Positions 7,842 through 14,062 of a stretch of DNA of 64,000 bases are shown one piece after another. This stretch comes from Collinsella sp. An7 (GTDB lineage: Bacteria > Actinomycetota > Coriobacteriia > Coriobacteriales > Coriobacteriaceae), in contig NZ_NFHP01000004.1 of the NCBI RefSeq assembly GCF_002159335.1, positions 186,001 through 250,000 on the forward strand, given 5' to 3'. The position numbers and the translations under genes were made by a program. The notes under the pieces were generated by a model. The model was not told the origin of the DNA and ran no database searches. It saw only the letters and a list, made by a program, of their open reading frames with translations. The stretch's first letter is position 1. Every line of letters starts with the position of its first letter.

Positions 7842-8522
7842 ATGGGAGTGCTCGACCGTTTTGCAGACATCATCAAGGCCAACGTCAACGACTTGCTCGA
7901 CCGCGCGGAGGACCCCGCCAAGATGGTCGATCAGTATCTGCGCGACCTTACCGAGTCGCTCGCGGAGGTTAAGCATGAGACCGCTGGGGTGATGGCCGAG
8001 GAGGCCCGCACGGCGCGCGCCGTGGCCGAGAACAACAAAGAGATCGAGAAGTACGCGGGTCTTGCGCGTCGGGCGCTGCAAGCCGGCAACGAGGACGATG
8101 CCCGCACCTTCCTTGCCAAGAAGCAGCAGCTTGAGGCTAAGGGCGAGAGCCTGGGCACGGCTGCCGAGGCTGCCTCGACAAACGCCCAGAGGATGCGCGA
8201 CCTGCACGACAAGCTTGTGAGCGATATCGAGACGCTGCGTGGTCGGCGTGAGGCCATCAAGGCCAAGGTCGCCGTTGCCAAGACGCAGGACAAGGTCAAC
8301 AAGGTGAGCTCAGCCGGTGATGGTGCCGCTGCCGCCATGAGCGCCTTTGACCGCATGGAGGCACGGGCGGACGAGATGCTCGACCGCTCCAACGCCATGA
8401 GCGAGCTCAATGCCACGCCCGAGGATGCGGCGGCTGCGCTGGAGCGCAAGTACGCTGAGGCCGGCTCGACGGCCGCGGTGGATGAGGAGCTTGAGGCGAT
8501 GAAGCGGGAGATGGGGTTGTAG
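7842..8522 (+). CDS. pspA: PspA/IM30-family envelope stress protein
   Basis: PspA/Vipp1-type ESCRT-III-like protein, which coats and repairs damaged cytoplasmic membrane. The start MGVLDRFADIIKANVNDLLDRAEDP is the classic amphipathic helix plus first coiled coil, and AEDPAKMVDQYLRDL is a family signature. Almost the entire 226 aa is predicted coiled coil, ending in the Ala/Glu-rich helix with LERKYAEAG. ATG at 7842 follows GAGGGGAGCC; an in-frame ATG at 7770 would add a non-homologous 24-residue leader. The neighbouring TPM protein gene is probably in the same transcript. Confidence 0.93.
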   Translation: MGVLDRFADIIKANVNDLLDRAEDPAKMVDQYLRDLTESLAEVKHETAGVMAEEARTARAVAENNKEIEKYAGLARRALQAGNEDDARTFLAKKQQLEAKGESLGTAAEAASTNAQRMRDLHDKLVSDIETLRGRREAIKAKVAVAKTQDKVNKVSSAGDGAAAAMSAFDRMEARADEMLDRSNAMSELNATPEDAAAALERKYAEAGSTAAVDEELEAMKREMGL

Positions 8523-8554
8523 CTCTTCGCTTGATAAGTTGACTGACCTGATCG

Positions 8555-8635
8555 CCCGGGGAGGGCGGGTCCCCATGAGGTTCGGCGCCTTCGGCTCGCT
8601 GCGCGCTCACCTCACGGGGACCCGCCCTCCCCGGG
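8555..8635. repeat. Long palindrome A (27-bp arms, two-hairpin cap)
   Basis: Arms 8555-8581 and 8609-8635 are inverted copies with 26 of 27 matches. The 27-base cap, read on the minus strand, is nearly the same sequence as the cap of the palindrome at 9506 and contains CGC-GCA-GCG and GCC-GAA-GGC mini-hairpins. It sits between the convergent pspA and nitroreductase genes, so it may also end transcription, but no T-run is present. Confidence 0.85.
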
Positions 8636-8644
8636 TTGCTGGTA

Positions 8645-8665
8645 CGTTGTCGCTTCGCTCCAACG
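8645..8665. repeat. Small hairpin with GCGAAGC cap (minus strand)
   Basis: Arms CGTTG and CAACG enclose, on the minus strand, GA-GCGAAGC-GA, i.e. tandem G/A mismatches below a GC-GAA-GC triloop. It lies just beyond palindrome A in the pspA-nitroreductase interval. Confidence 0.45.
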
Positions 8666-8747
8666 TTGGGGGAAGGGCTAAGGTTGCAACTCGAACGTTG
8701 GGGGTGGGGTCGGCTTGGGTGCGCGGTCCCTGACCCGCTCTTCGGGC

Positions 8748-9284
8748 TTAGGCGTTGATGCTGGTGAACTCCTCTAGGGGGATGCGCCTTGCTTCTCGCT
8801 TGATGGGGTCGGCGATCGTGTCGGCTGGGTAGCCTAGGGTGAGCATCGAGATGGGGTCTGTACCCTCGGGGAGGCCAAATTCGGCGCGGGCGATGTCGGG
8901 GTCGAACATGCAGACCCAGCAGGTGCCGAGGCCAAGCTCGCAGGCCTGCATCATCATCTGGTCGACCACGATCGAGGAGTCGATGAGGGCGGCGCTCATG
9001 CCGTCGCCCCTTCGCATCCACGCGTCTTCAGTGCGGGCGCAGGCAAGGATAACCACCGGTGCCCCAAAGACGCTGCCGTCTTTAGCAAAGTGGTGCGCCG
9101 CACGCGCCGCCTTCTCGCGCAGCTCGGGCGTGTCACAGACCACGATGCGGGTAGGGTGGTTGTTATGGGCGGACGGAGCGACACGTCCCGCCTCGACCAC
9201 CGCAGCAAGCACCTCAGGTTCAACGGCGCGCGACTCATAAGAACGGCACGAATACCGAGCAAGCGTAAGATCAGCAAAAGACAT
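8748..9284 (-). CDS. Nitroreductase-family flavoprotein
   Basis: A 178-aa FMN-dependent nitroreductase-like protein. The N-terminal RYSCRSYESRAVEPEVL matches the family's 'RxSxRxF' FMN-phosphate motif, followed by AGRVAPSAHNNHP, and the C-terminal GLGTCWVCMFDP and ISMLTLGYPAD segments line the flavin pocket. Such enzymes reduce nitro compounds, quinones or dehalogenate substrates using NAD(P)H; the physiological substrate is not predictable. It is transcribed alone, converging on pspA and diverging from rnpB. GGAGG-type ribosome binding sequence is on the minus strand just beyond 9284. Confidence 0.9.
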   Translation of the reverse strand: MSFADLTLARYSCRSYESRAVEPEVLAAVVEAGRVAPSAHNNHPTRIVVCDTPELREKAARAAHHFAKDGSVFGAPVVILACARTEDAWMRRGDGMSAALIDSSIVVDQMMMQACELGLGTCWVCMFDPDIARAEFGLPEGTDPISMLTLGYPADTIADPIKREARRIPLEEFTSINA

Positions 9285-9505
9285 AGGTTCCTCCCAAGTT
9301 GAAGGACATTCTCACCGCATTGTACCGCCCATAAAAACTCGTGACAGGAACAACGCGTATGAGGAAGCGTCGTTCAGCCAACTCAACGAGCCCAGAAACC
9401 CATGCATCCCCTCAGTGCGGACAAGCCATAGTTCGAACCCGCGAGGCTCTACCTGCCTGTAGCCCGCGCAGTATCCTTCCACCCCTATTGAAGCGTGGGA
9501 GACAA

Positions 9506-9607
9506 GGCTGATGCCGGGAGCCCCTGCCGCCCACTGGGCAGTGAGTCGCGAAGCGAGCCGCAGGCGCCGAACTGCCCTGTGGGCGGCAGGGGCTCCCGAC
9601 ATCAGCC
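9506..9607. repeat. Long palindrome B upstream of rnpB (37-bp arms)
   Basis: Arms 9506-9542 and 9571-9607 match at 35 of 37 positions as inverted copies. The 28-base cap contains TCGC-GAA-GCGA and GCC-GCA-GGC mini-hairpins. It ends 17 bases before the rnpB extended -10 element and lies between divergent transcription units, so it is not at the end of either. Confidence 0.9.
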
Positions 9608-9623
9608 GATGCGGGCCCGACTG

Positions 9624-9632
9624 TGCTACAAT
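9624..9632 (+). promoter_or_regulatory. Extended -10 promoter element of rnpB
   Basis: TGCTACAAT (TG-n-TACAAT) ends eight bases before the likely 5' end of RNase P RNA. No good -35 hexamer is visible; that position is occupied by the end of palindrome B, which is consistent with an extended -10 promoter. Confidence 0.65.
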
Positions 9633-9640
9633 CTCCCTCC

Positions 9641-9995
9641 GAAGCGGGCCAGACGGTCGCGCGAGGACGCTTTGCGCTCTCGTGAGGAAAGTCCGGGCTC
9701 CACAGGGCAGCATGCTGGCTAACGGCCAGGCGGGGCGACCCGACGGAAAGTGCCGCAGAAAAGAAGACTCCCACCTGCGCACAAGCGTAAAGGGAAAAGC
9801 TGAAACGGTGGTGTAAGAGACCACCAGCGCCGCGGCGACGTGGCGGCTGGGTAAACCCCATGCGGAGCAAGCGCGAATAGGAGCGCGATGGGCCGGCCCG
9901 GTCCGCGCTCGGGTAGCGTGCGAAGAGCCGCGCGGCAACGCGTCGGCCAAGATAAATGACCGTCCGCGACAGAACCCGGCTTATCGGCCCGCTTC
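9641..9995 (+). ncRNA. rnpB: RNase P RNA (bacterial type A)
   Basis: RNase P RNA is the ribozyme that trims tRNA 5' leaders. The P1 helix pairs GAAGCGGGCC (9641-9650) with GGCCCGCTTC (9986-9995). Conserved blocks are present in order: GAGGAAAGTCCGGGCTCC (about 9683), CGGAAAGTGCCGCAGAAA, the AAGGGAAAAGCTGAAACGGTG stretch near 9788, GTAAACCCC near 9851, and AGATAAATGACCGTC with ACAGAACCCGGCTTATCGG near the 3' end. Exact ends are from the P1 pairing and could differ by a few bases. Confidence 0.97.
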
Positions 9996-10008
9996 ATATC
10001 TTGCCTCC

Positions 10009-10030
10009 GCCGCCCGCGGCAGGGTGTTTT
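10009..10030 (+). terminator. Possible terminator of rnpB
   Basis: GCCGC-CC-GCGGC arms followed by AGGGTGTTTT. The stem is short and the T-run imperfect. The remaining 230 bases to the phosphate permease hold no recognisable gene; a GTTAAGAACCGTTAA inverted motif lies near 10184. Confidence 0.5.
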
Positions 10031-10259
10031 GATTCCGCTCAAGGCGTCAGATGTACGTAAGGTAAATGTAAAGGCTTCGTAAGCTCATAAACCCCCTCTA
10101 TAGAACGGGCAGGTCAGAGCGCTGCCGCCTGCCGGCGCCGCGTGCCGGGGAGCGACAAATTGTCAGCTCAACATCAGAATCACGTTAAGAACCGTTAAAA
10201 TGTTTGCGGTTTTGTGAAACAGTGCGCCTCGGCGCATCACGTGAGGGAAAAGAGCATAC

Positions 10260-11312
10260 GTGGACGTTTCGCTAGGGCTGTTCCTGCAAGAGGTGGTGGC
10301 AAACCCCATCCTCGCCATCACCGTGTTGCTCACGCTCGGTGTCATCTTCGTCAACGGGTGGACCGACGCGCCCAACGCCATCGCAACCTGCGTTACCACG
10401 CGCTGCATGAACGCCCGTCCGGCGATCATCATGAGCGCCATCTTCAACTTCATGGGCGTGCTCATCATGACGCACATCAACGCCTCGGTGGCCTCAACCA
10501 TCTCCAACATGGTCGACTTCGGCACCGATACGCAGATGGCCCTCGTGGCGCTCTGCGCGGCCCTCTTCTCCATCGTGGTTTACAGCGTGGGCGCCTCGAT
10601 CTTTGGCATTCCCACGAGCGAGAGCCACTCGCTCATTGCCGGCCTTACCGGTGCCGCGCTCGCCACGCAGGGCGGCCTCGACGGCGTGAACGGCGAGGAG
10701 TGGGTCAAGGTCATCTACGGCCTCGTGCTGAGCTTGGCGATCGGTTTCGCCCTCGGCTGGGGCATCTGCAAGGGGCTGACCATCTTGTGCCGTAACATCG
10801 ACCGGCGGCGCGCCAACGGCTTCTTTACGGGTGCGCAGATTTTTGGTGCGGCGGCCATGAGCTTCATGCACGGCGCGCAGGACGGCCAGAAGTTCATCGG
10901 CGTGCTGCTGCTCGGCGTGGCCTTCTGCAACGGCCAGCCCGATGTCTCCGGCGCGGTCATCCCCGTGTGGCTCATGATTCTCTGTTCCACGGTGATGGGC
11001 ATCGGTACGAGCGTCGGCGGCGAGAAGATCATCAAGTCGGTGGGTATGGACATGGTCAAGCTCGAGAAGTACCAGGGCTTCTCGGCCGACCTCGCGGGCG
11101 CCATCTGCATCCTGCTCTCCACGGTCTTCGGAATCCCCGTCTCCACCACGCACACCAAAACGAGCGCCATCATGGGCGTCGGCGCGGTCAAGCGCCTCTC
11201 GGCCATCAACTTTACCGTGGTGCGCGATATGGTGCTCACCTGGATCTTCACCTTCCCGGGGTGCGGCCTCATCAGCTTTGTGATGGCCAAGATCTTCCTC
11301 ATGGTGTTCTAG
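10260..11312 (+). CDS. PiT-family inorganic phosphate transporter
   Basis: A 350-aa membrane protein with about ten hydrophobic helices and both copies of the PiT signature: NGWTDAPNAIATCVTTRCM near residue 32 and the related VSTTHTKTSAIMGVGAVKR near 300, with GxxDGQKFIG in the middle. These low-affinity phosphate (metal-phosphate) symporters are driven by H+ or Na+. The GTG at 10260 is the most likely start, giving a periplasmic N-terminus MDVSLGLFLQ; the ribosome binding site is modest (AGGG or AGAG). The DUF47 gene follows 87 bases later, the standard Pit-accessory pairing. Confidence 0.93.
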   Translation: MDVSLGLFLQEVVANPILAITVLLTLGVIFVNGWTDAPNAIATCVTTRCMNARPAIIMSAIFNFMGVLIMTHINASVASTISNMVDFGTDTQMALVALCAALFSIVVYSVGASIFGIPTSESHSLIAGLTGAALATQGGLDGVNGEEWVKVIYGLVLSLAIGFALGWGICKGLTILCRNIDRRRANGFFTGAQIFGAAAMSFMHGAQDGQKFIGVLLLGVAFCNGQPDVSGAVIPVWLMILCSTVMGIGTSVGGEKIIKSVGMDMVKLEKYQGFSADLAGAICILLSTVFGIPVSTTHTKTSAIMGVGAVKRLSAINFTVVRDMVLTWIFTFPGCGLISFVMAKIFLMVF

Positions 11313-11399
11313 GCGAGTTATCTCTTTAGGTTGGACGGATCGGCGCGGCGCGGCCGCGTCTTCGCAAGGTTGCGATCAGCGATTGGGAGGCAATCTGCC

Positions 11400-12023
11400 A
11401 TGGCAAGAAAGAATGACGCGTTTTACTACGACTCGTTCCGCGAGCACGCTGCGCTCTCGTGCAAGGCGGCCGAGCTTCTGCACGAGGTCATGAGCTCCTA
11501 TAACGTGGAGGAGTTCAAGGCCGCGGTGGACAAGATGCACGCCATCGAGCAGGCGGCCGACGAGAAGAAGCACGAGATCAACGACGCCCTCGTCACCGCC
11601 TTTGTGACCCCGATCGAGCGCGAGGATATCGCCTTGCTGAGTGAGAATCTCGATACGGTGACCGACCGCATCGAGGGCGTGCTGCACCGCCTCTACTTTG
11701 ACAACATCACCGAGATTCGCGATGATGCGCTCGAGCTTTCCGAGATGATCGTGCGCGCCTGCACCGAGATGGCCGCGCTCCTCGAGGAGCTTCCGCAGTT
11801 CAAGCGCTCCAAGACCCTGCGCGAGCACGTGATCGCCATCAACTCCCTCGAGGAGGAGGCCGACCACGCCTACATCCGCGCCATGCGCCGCCTGCACACC
11901 ACCTGCACCGATCCGCTGACGGTCTTTAGCTGGCACGAGGTCTACACCTTCCTGGAGTACTGCGTCGACAGCTGCGAGCACGTAGCCGACACGGTGAGCA
12001 GCATCGTAATGAAGAACTCGTAG
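11400..12023 (+). CDS. DUF47 (PhoU-like) Pit accessory protein
   Basis: A 207-aa all-helical protein of the DUF47 family (YkaA/TIGR00153 type), a distant PhoU relative that is almost always encoded next to PiT permeases and thought to tune their activity. Signature segments include FREHAALSCKAAELL, EQAADEKKHEINDALVTAF, TPIEREDIALLSENLDTVTDRIE and the C-terminal WHEVYTFLEYCVDSCEHVADTV. ATG at 11400 is preceded by GGGAGG. It is very probably cotranscribed with the permease. Confidence 0.92.
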   Translation: MARKNDAFYYDSFREHAALSCKAAELLHEVMSSYNVEEFKAAVDKMHAIEQAADEKKHEINDALVTAFVTPIEREDIALLSENLDTVTDRIEGVLHRLYFDNITEIRDDALELSEMIVRACTEMAALLEELPQFKRSKTLREHVIAINSLEEEADHAYIRAMRRLHTTCTDPLTVFSWHEVYTFLEYCVDSCEHVADTVSSIVMKNS

Positions 12024-12040
12024 CGGCGTTTCGCATGCAG

Positions 12041-12181
12041 CGATGGGCGCCTGCGGCGGGAGCCCCACCTTCATCCTACGCTTCGGACAGTCCTGACTCG
12101 CGCGGAGGCGCCACTGGCGCCTCCGGCTCATGCGGAACTCGCGTAGGACGAAGGTGGGGCTCCCGCCGCAGGCGCCCATCG
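12041..12181. repeat. Long palindrome C (41-bp arms) after the DUF47 gene
   Basis: Arms 12041-12081 and 12141-12181 match at 40 of 41 positions as inverted copies. The 59-base cap contains a perfect 10-bp inner hairpin (12103-12112 with 12116-12125). Read on the minus strand the start of the cap resembles the caps of palindromes A and B (GAGTTCCGCATGAGCCGGAGGCGCC). Confidence 0.85.
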
Positions 12182-12283
12182 GCATTTTGTCCACGGGTGC
12201 CCTTGTAACGAGTTGACGTTCCAACTCATAATAGGCTGCGGTATTGCACATGTTTGTTATCGTGTCGAATCACTCATGCGGCA

Positions 12284-12371
12284 GGTCGCCGGTCGGGGTC
12301 TCCTGTTAGGGTGAATCGCGAAGCGAGGCCGCAGGCCGCTGAGCCCTAACAGGAGACCCCGACCGGCGACC
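12284..12371. repeat. Long palindrome D (28-bp perfect arms) before yigZ
   Basis: Arms 12284-12311 and 12344-12371 are perfectly complementary over 28 bases. The 32-base cap contains TCGC-GAA-GCGA and GGCC-GCA-GGCC mini-hairpins, the same arrangement as palindrome B. It lies 26 bases before the yigZ start, so a transcript crossing it would carry a very stable 5' structure. Confidence 0.9.
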
Positions 12372-12397
12372 GGTGGGATGCGTATAGGGAGGGTACC

Positions 12398-13033
12398 GTG
12401 GAGAGCTATCTTACGCTGCGTGAGGGCGTTGAGGCGGTTGGGGAGTTTGAGGATCGCCGTAGCCGCTTTATTGCGCAGCTCGTGCATGTCTCTTCTGAGG
12501 AGGAGGCTGCGGCGCACCAGGCTGCGGTGAGGGCGCGGCACTTTGATGCGCGGCATAACGTCCCTGCGTGGATTCTCGCAAACGGTACGGAGCGCGCGAG
12601 TGACGATGGCGAGCCGCAGCGTACGAGCGGTCTTCCCACGCTTGAGGTGCTCCGCGGGGCGGGGTTGCGCGATGTCTGCTGTGTGACCACTCGATACTTT
12701 GGCGGGACGCTTCTCGGTCCCGGCGGGCTCGTGCGGGCCTATACCGCGGCTGCGCAGGCGGCCATCGCTGCGGCGGAGCGCGACGGCCAGGTGGTAGAGA
12801 TGACGAGCGTGCTGCCCGTTTTGCTCACGGTGCCCTACGCCCGCTACGACCAGGTGCGCGATCTGGTGGAGCGCACGGGTGGCAAGATCGCGGATACCGC
12901 CTATACCGATGCGGTGGCGCTCAGCCTCGTATATAAAGCGGGAGAGGAGCGCCCGTTTCTCGATCTGCTAACTGAGCGCTTTGCCAATACGCTTGAGCCG
13001 AGTGTGGGCGAGCCTAGGTTCGCGGAGTTCTAG
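12398..13033 (+). CDS. yigZ: YigZ / IMPACT-family protein
   Basis: Member of the YigZ/UPF0029 (IMPACT) family: an N-terminal RNase PH/EF-like fold (ERSRFIA-type motif seen as DRRSRFIAQL, HNVPAWIL, DDGEPQRTSGLPTL, VTTRYFGGTLLGPGGLVRAY) and a C-terminal DUF1949 ferredoxin-like domain (about residues 135-205). Eukaryotic IMPACT regulates Gcn2; the bacterial role is unresolved. GTG start at 12398 with AGGGAGGG upstream. 211 aa is normal. The perfect palindrome D lies immediately upstream. Confidence 0.92.
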   Translation: MESYLTLREGVEAVGEFEDRRSRFIAQLVHVSSEEEAAAHQAAVRARHFDARHNVPAWILANGTERASDDGEPQRTSGLPTLEVLRGAGLRDVCCVTTRYFGGTLLGPGGLVRAYTAAAQAAIAAAERDGQVVEMTSVLPVLLTVPYARYDQVRDLVERTGGKIADTAYTDAVALSLVYKAGEERPFLDLLTERFANTLEPSVGEPRFAEF

Positions 13034-13090
13034 AAGGGCCGCTGCCTGTTCCGTCTCGTTCGCATCGTATCATCCAGTCAGCATACTCAA

Positions 13091-13125
13091 ACAAAAACGG
13101 ACCCCGCACGCGTGTGCGGGGTCCG
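13091..13125 (-). terminator. Terminator of the kinase-like gene
   Basis: Arms CGGACCCCGCAC (13098-13109) and GTGCGGGGTCCG (13114-13125) are perfectly complementary; on the minus strand the hairpin is followed by TTTTTGTTT. It could also slow transcription arriving from yigZ. Confidence 0.92.
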
Positions 13126-13160
13126 CTGCATCTCGGGCTTACATCCGAGCTTGGGAGTTA

Positions 13161-13925
13161 TTAGCCCTGGTAATCGACGACATCGATCCAGCTCAGGAGG
13201 AACTCCTCGTCGACCTTGCGACCGCGCGCGAGCTCGGAGGCGGCGACGATGCTCATCCACTGGCGGACGACCTGCATCGGCATGTCGGCGCGCTCGCAGT
13301 AGAGCTCGAGGTAGGCGTCGGCCTGCTCCTTGGAGTGCAGGGCAAAGAGCAGGTAGGTCATTGCGGCGTCGGCGGCAGGGGAGCCCTGGGTGGCGTGTGC
13401 CCAGTCGCAGACGTAGAACTCGCCGTCGTCACCCACGATGACGTTGGTGGGGTTAAAGTCGCCGTGGCAGACATAGCCCTTGCTCTTGAGGCCGTTCAGA
13501 CGCTCGAGCAGGTTATAGCGGGTGGTCGCGTTGATCTGCTCGAGGGAGTTGATCATGCGGGTGTACTTGTCAAACTGACGGTTGAGCTGGGTGCAGGTGT
13601 AGCTGTTGATCTTGATCTGCAGATCGACAAACTGCTCCAGGTACTCGCCAAAGCGCTGGGGCTCGGCGTCCATCTTCTCGGCGAGGGTGACGCCGGGAAC
13701 CTTGCTCGTGATGAGCGCCCAGCCGCCGTCATCGAGCTGCGTGACCTCGAGCGCCTTGGGGCTCGGGATGCCGGTCTCGTTGATGCGGGCGAGGTTAAGG
13801 GCCTCGTTAAAGACGTCGGAGACGGGCTTGGTCTCGTTAAAGACCTTGGCGATCTTGTCACCGAGGTCGTAGACGACCTTGTTGCCACGGTGGACGAGCT
13901 CGACCTTGGAATCGGGAAGCATCAT
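13161..13925 (-). CDS. Aminoglycoside phosphotransferase (APH)-fold kinase-like protein
   Basis: A 254-aa protein with the APH/choline kinase fold. The catalytic loop CHGDFNPTNVIV (about residues 155-166) and the metal-binding CDWAHATQG (about 175-183) are intact; the N-terminal part has the small-lobe pattern VVYDLGDKIAKVF with the ATP-contacting lysine. Members of this fold phosphorylate diverse small molecules, so calling it a resistance enzyme would be unsupported. Two adjacent ATG codons exist at 13925 and 13922; AAGGACGG precedes them. It is monocistronic between two intrinsic terminators. Confidence 0.8.
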   Translation of the reverse strand: MMLPDSKVELVHRGNKVVYDLGDKIAKVFNETKPVSDVFNEALNLARINETGIPSPKALEVTQLDDGGWALITSKVPGVTLAEKMDAEPQRFGEYLEQFVDLQIKINSYTCTQLNRQFDKYTRMINSLEQINATTRYNLLERLNGLKSKGYVCHGDFNPTNVIVGDDGEFYVCDWAHATQGSPAADAAMTYLLFALHSKEQADAYLELYCERADMPMQVVRQWMSIVAASELARGRKVDEEFLLSWIDVVDYQG

Positions 13926-13987
13926 GACGTAACCGTCCTTTCAATCAGAAATCAGGATTGCGACCTGACGTAATGGTACCCCGTCGC

Positions 13988-14022
13988 AAAAAGCGCCGTC
14001 CGCGTTGGCGGCGAACGGCGCT
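13988..14022 (-). terminator. Terminator of adhE
   Basis: On the minus strand, AGCGCCGTTCGC and GCGGACGGCGCT form a 12-bp stem with one wobble pair, followed by TTTTTGCG. It lies about 40 bases after the adhE stop. Confidence 0.88.
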
Positions 14023-14062
14023 CTGTGCTAGGTAAACGAACGGGTACCGAGCTCCGTGCGCC

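Noticed and set aside
9428-9475. tRNA-like words on the minus strand (GGTAGAGC and GGGTTCGAA) upstream of rnpB
   Set aside because: No acceptor stem or anticodon arm can be formed; at most a fragment.
13161-13925. Aminoglycoside resistance gene
   Set aside because: The kinase fold is shared by many small-molecule kinases and there is no mobile or resistance context.
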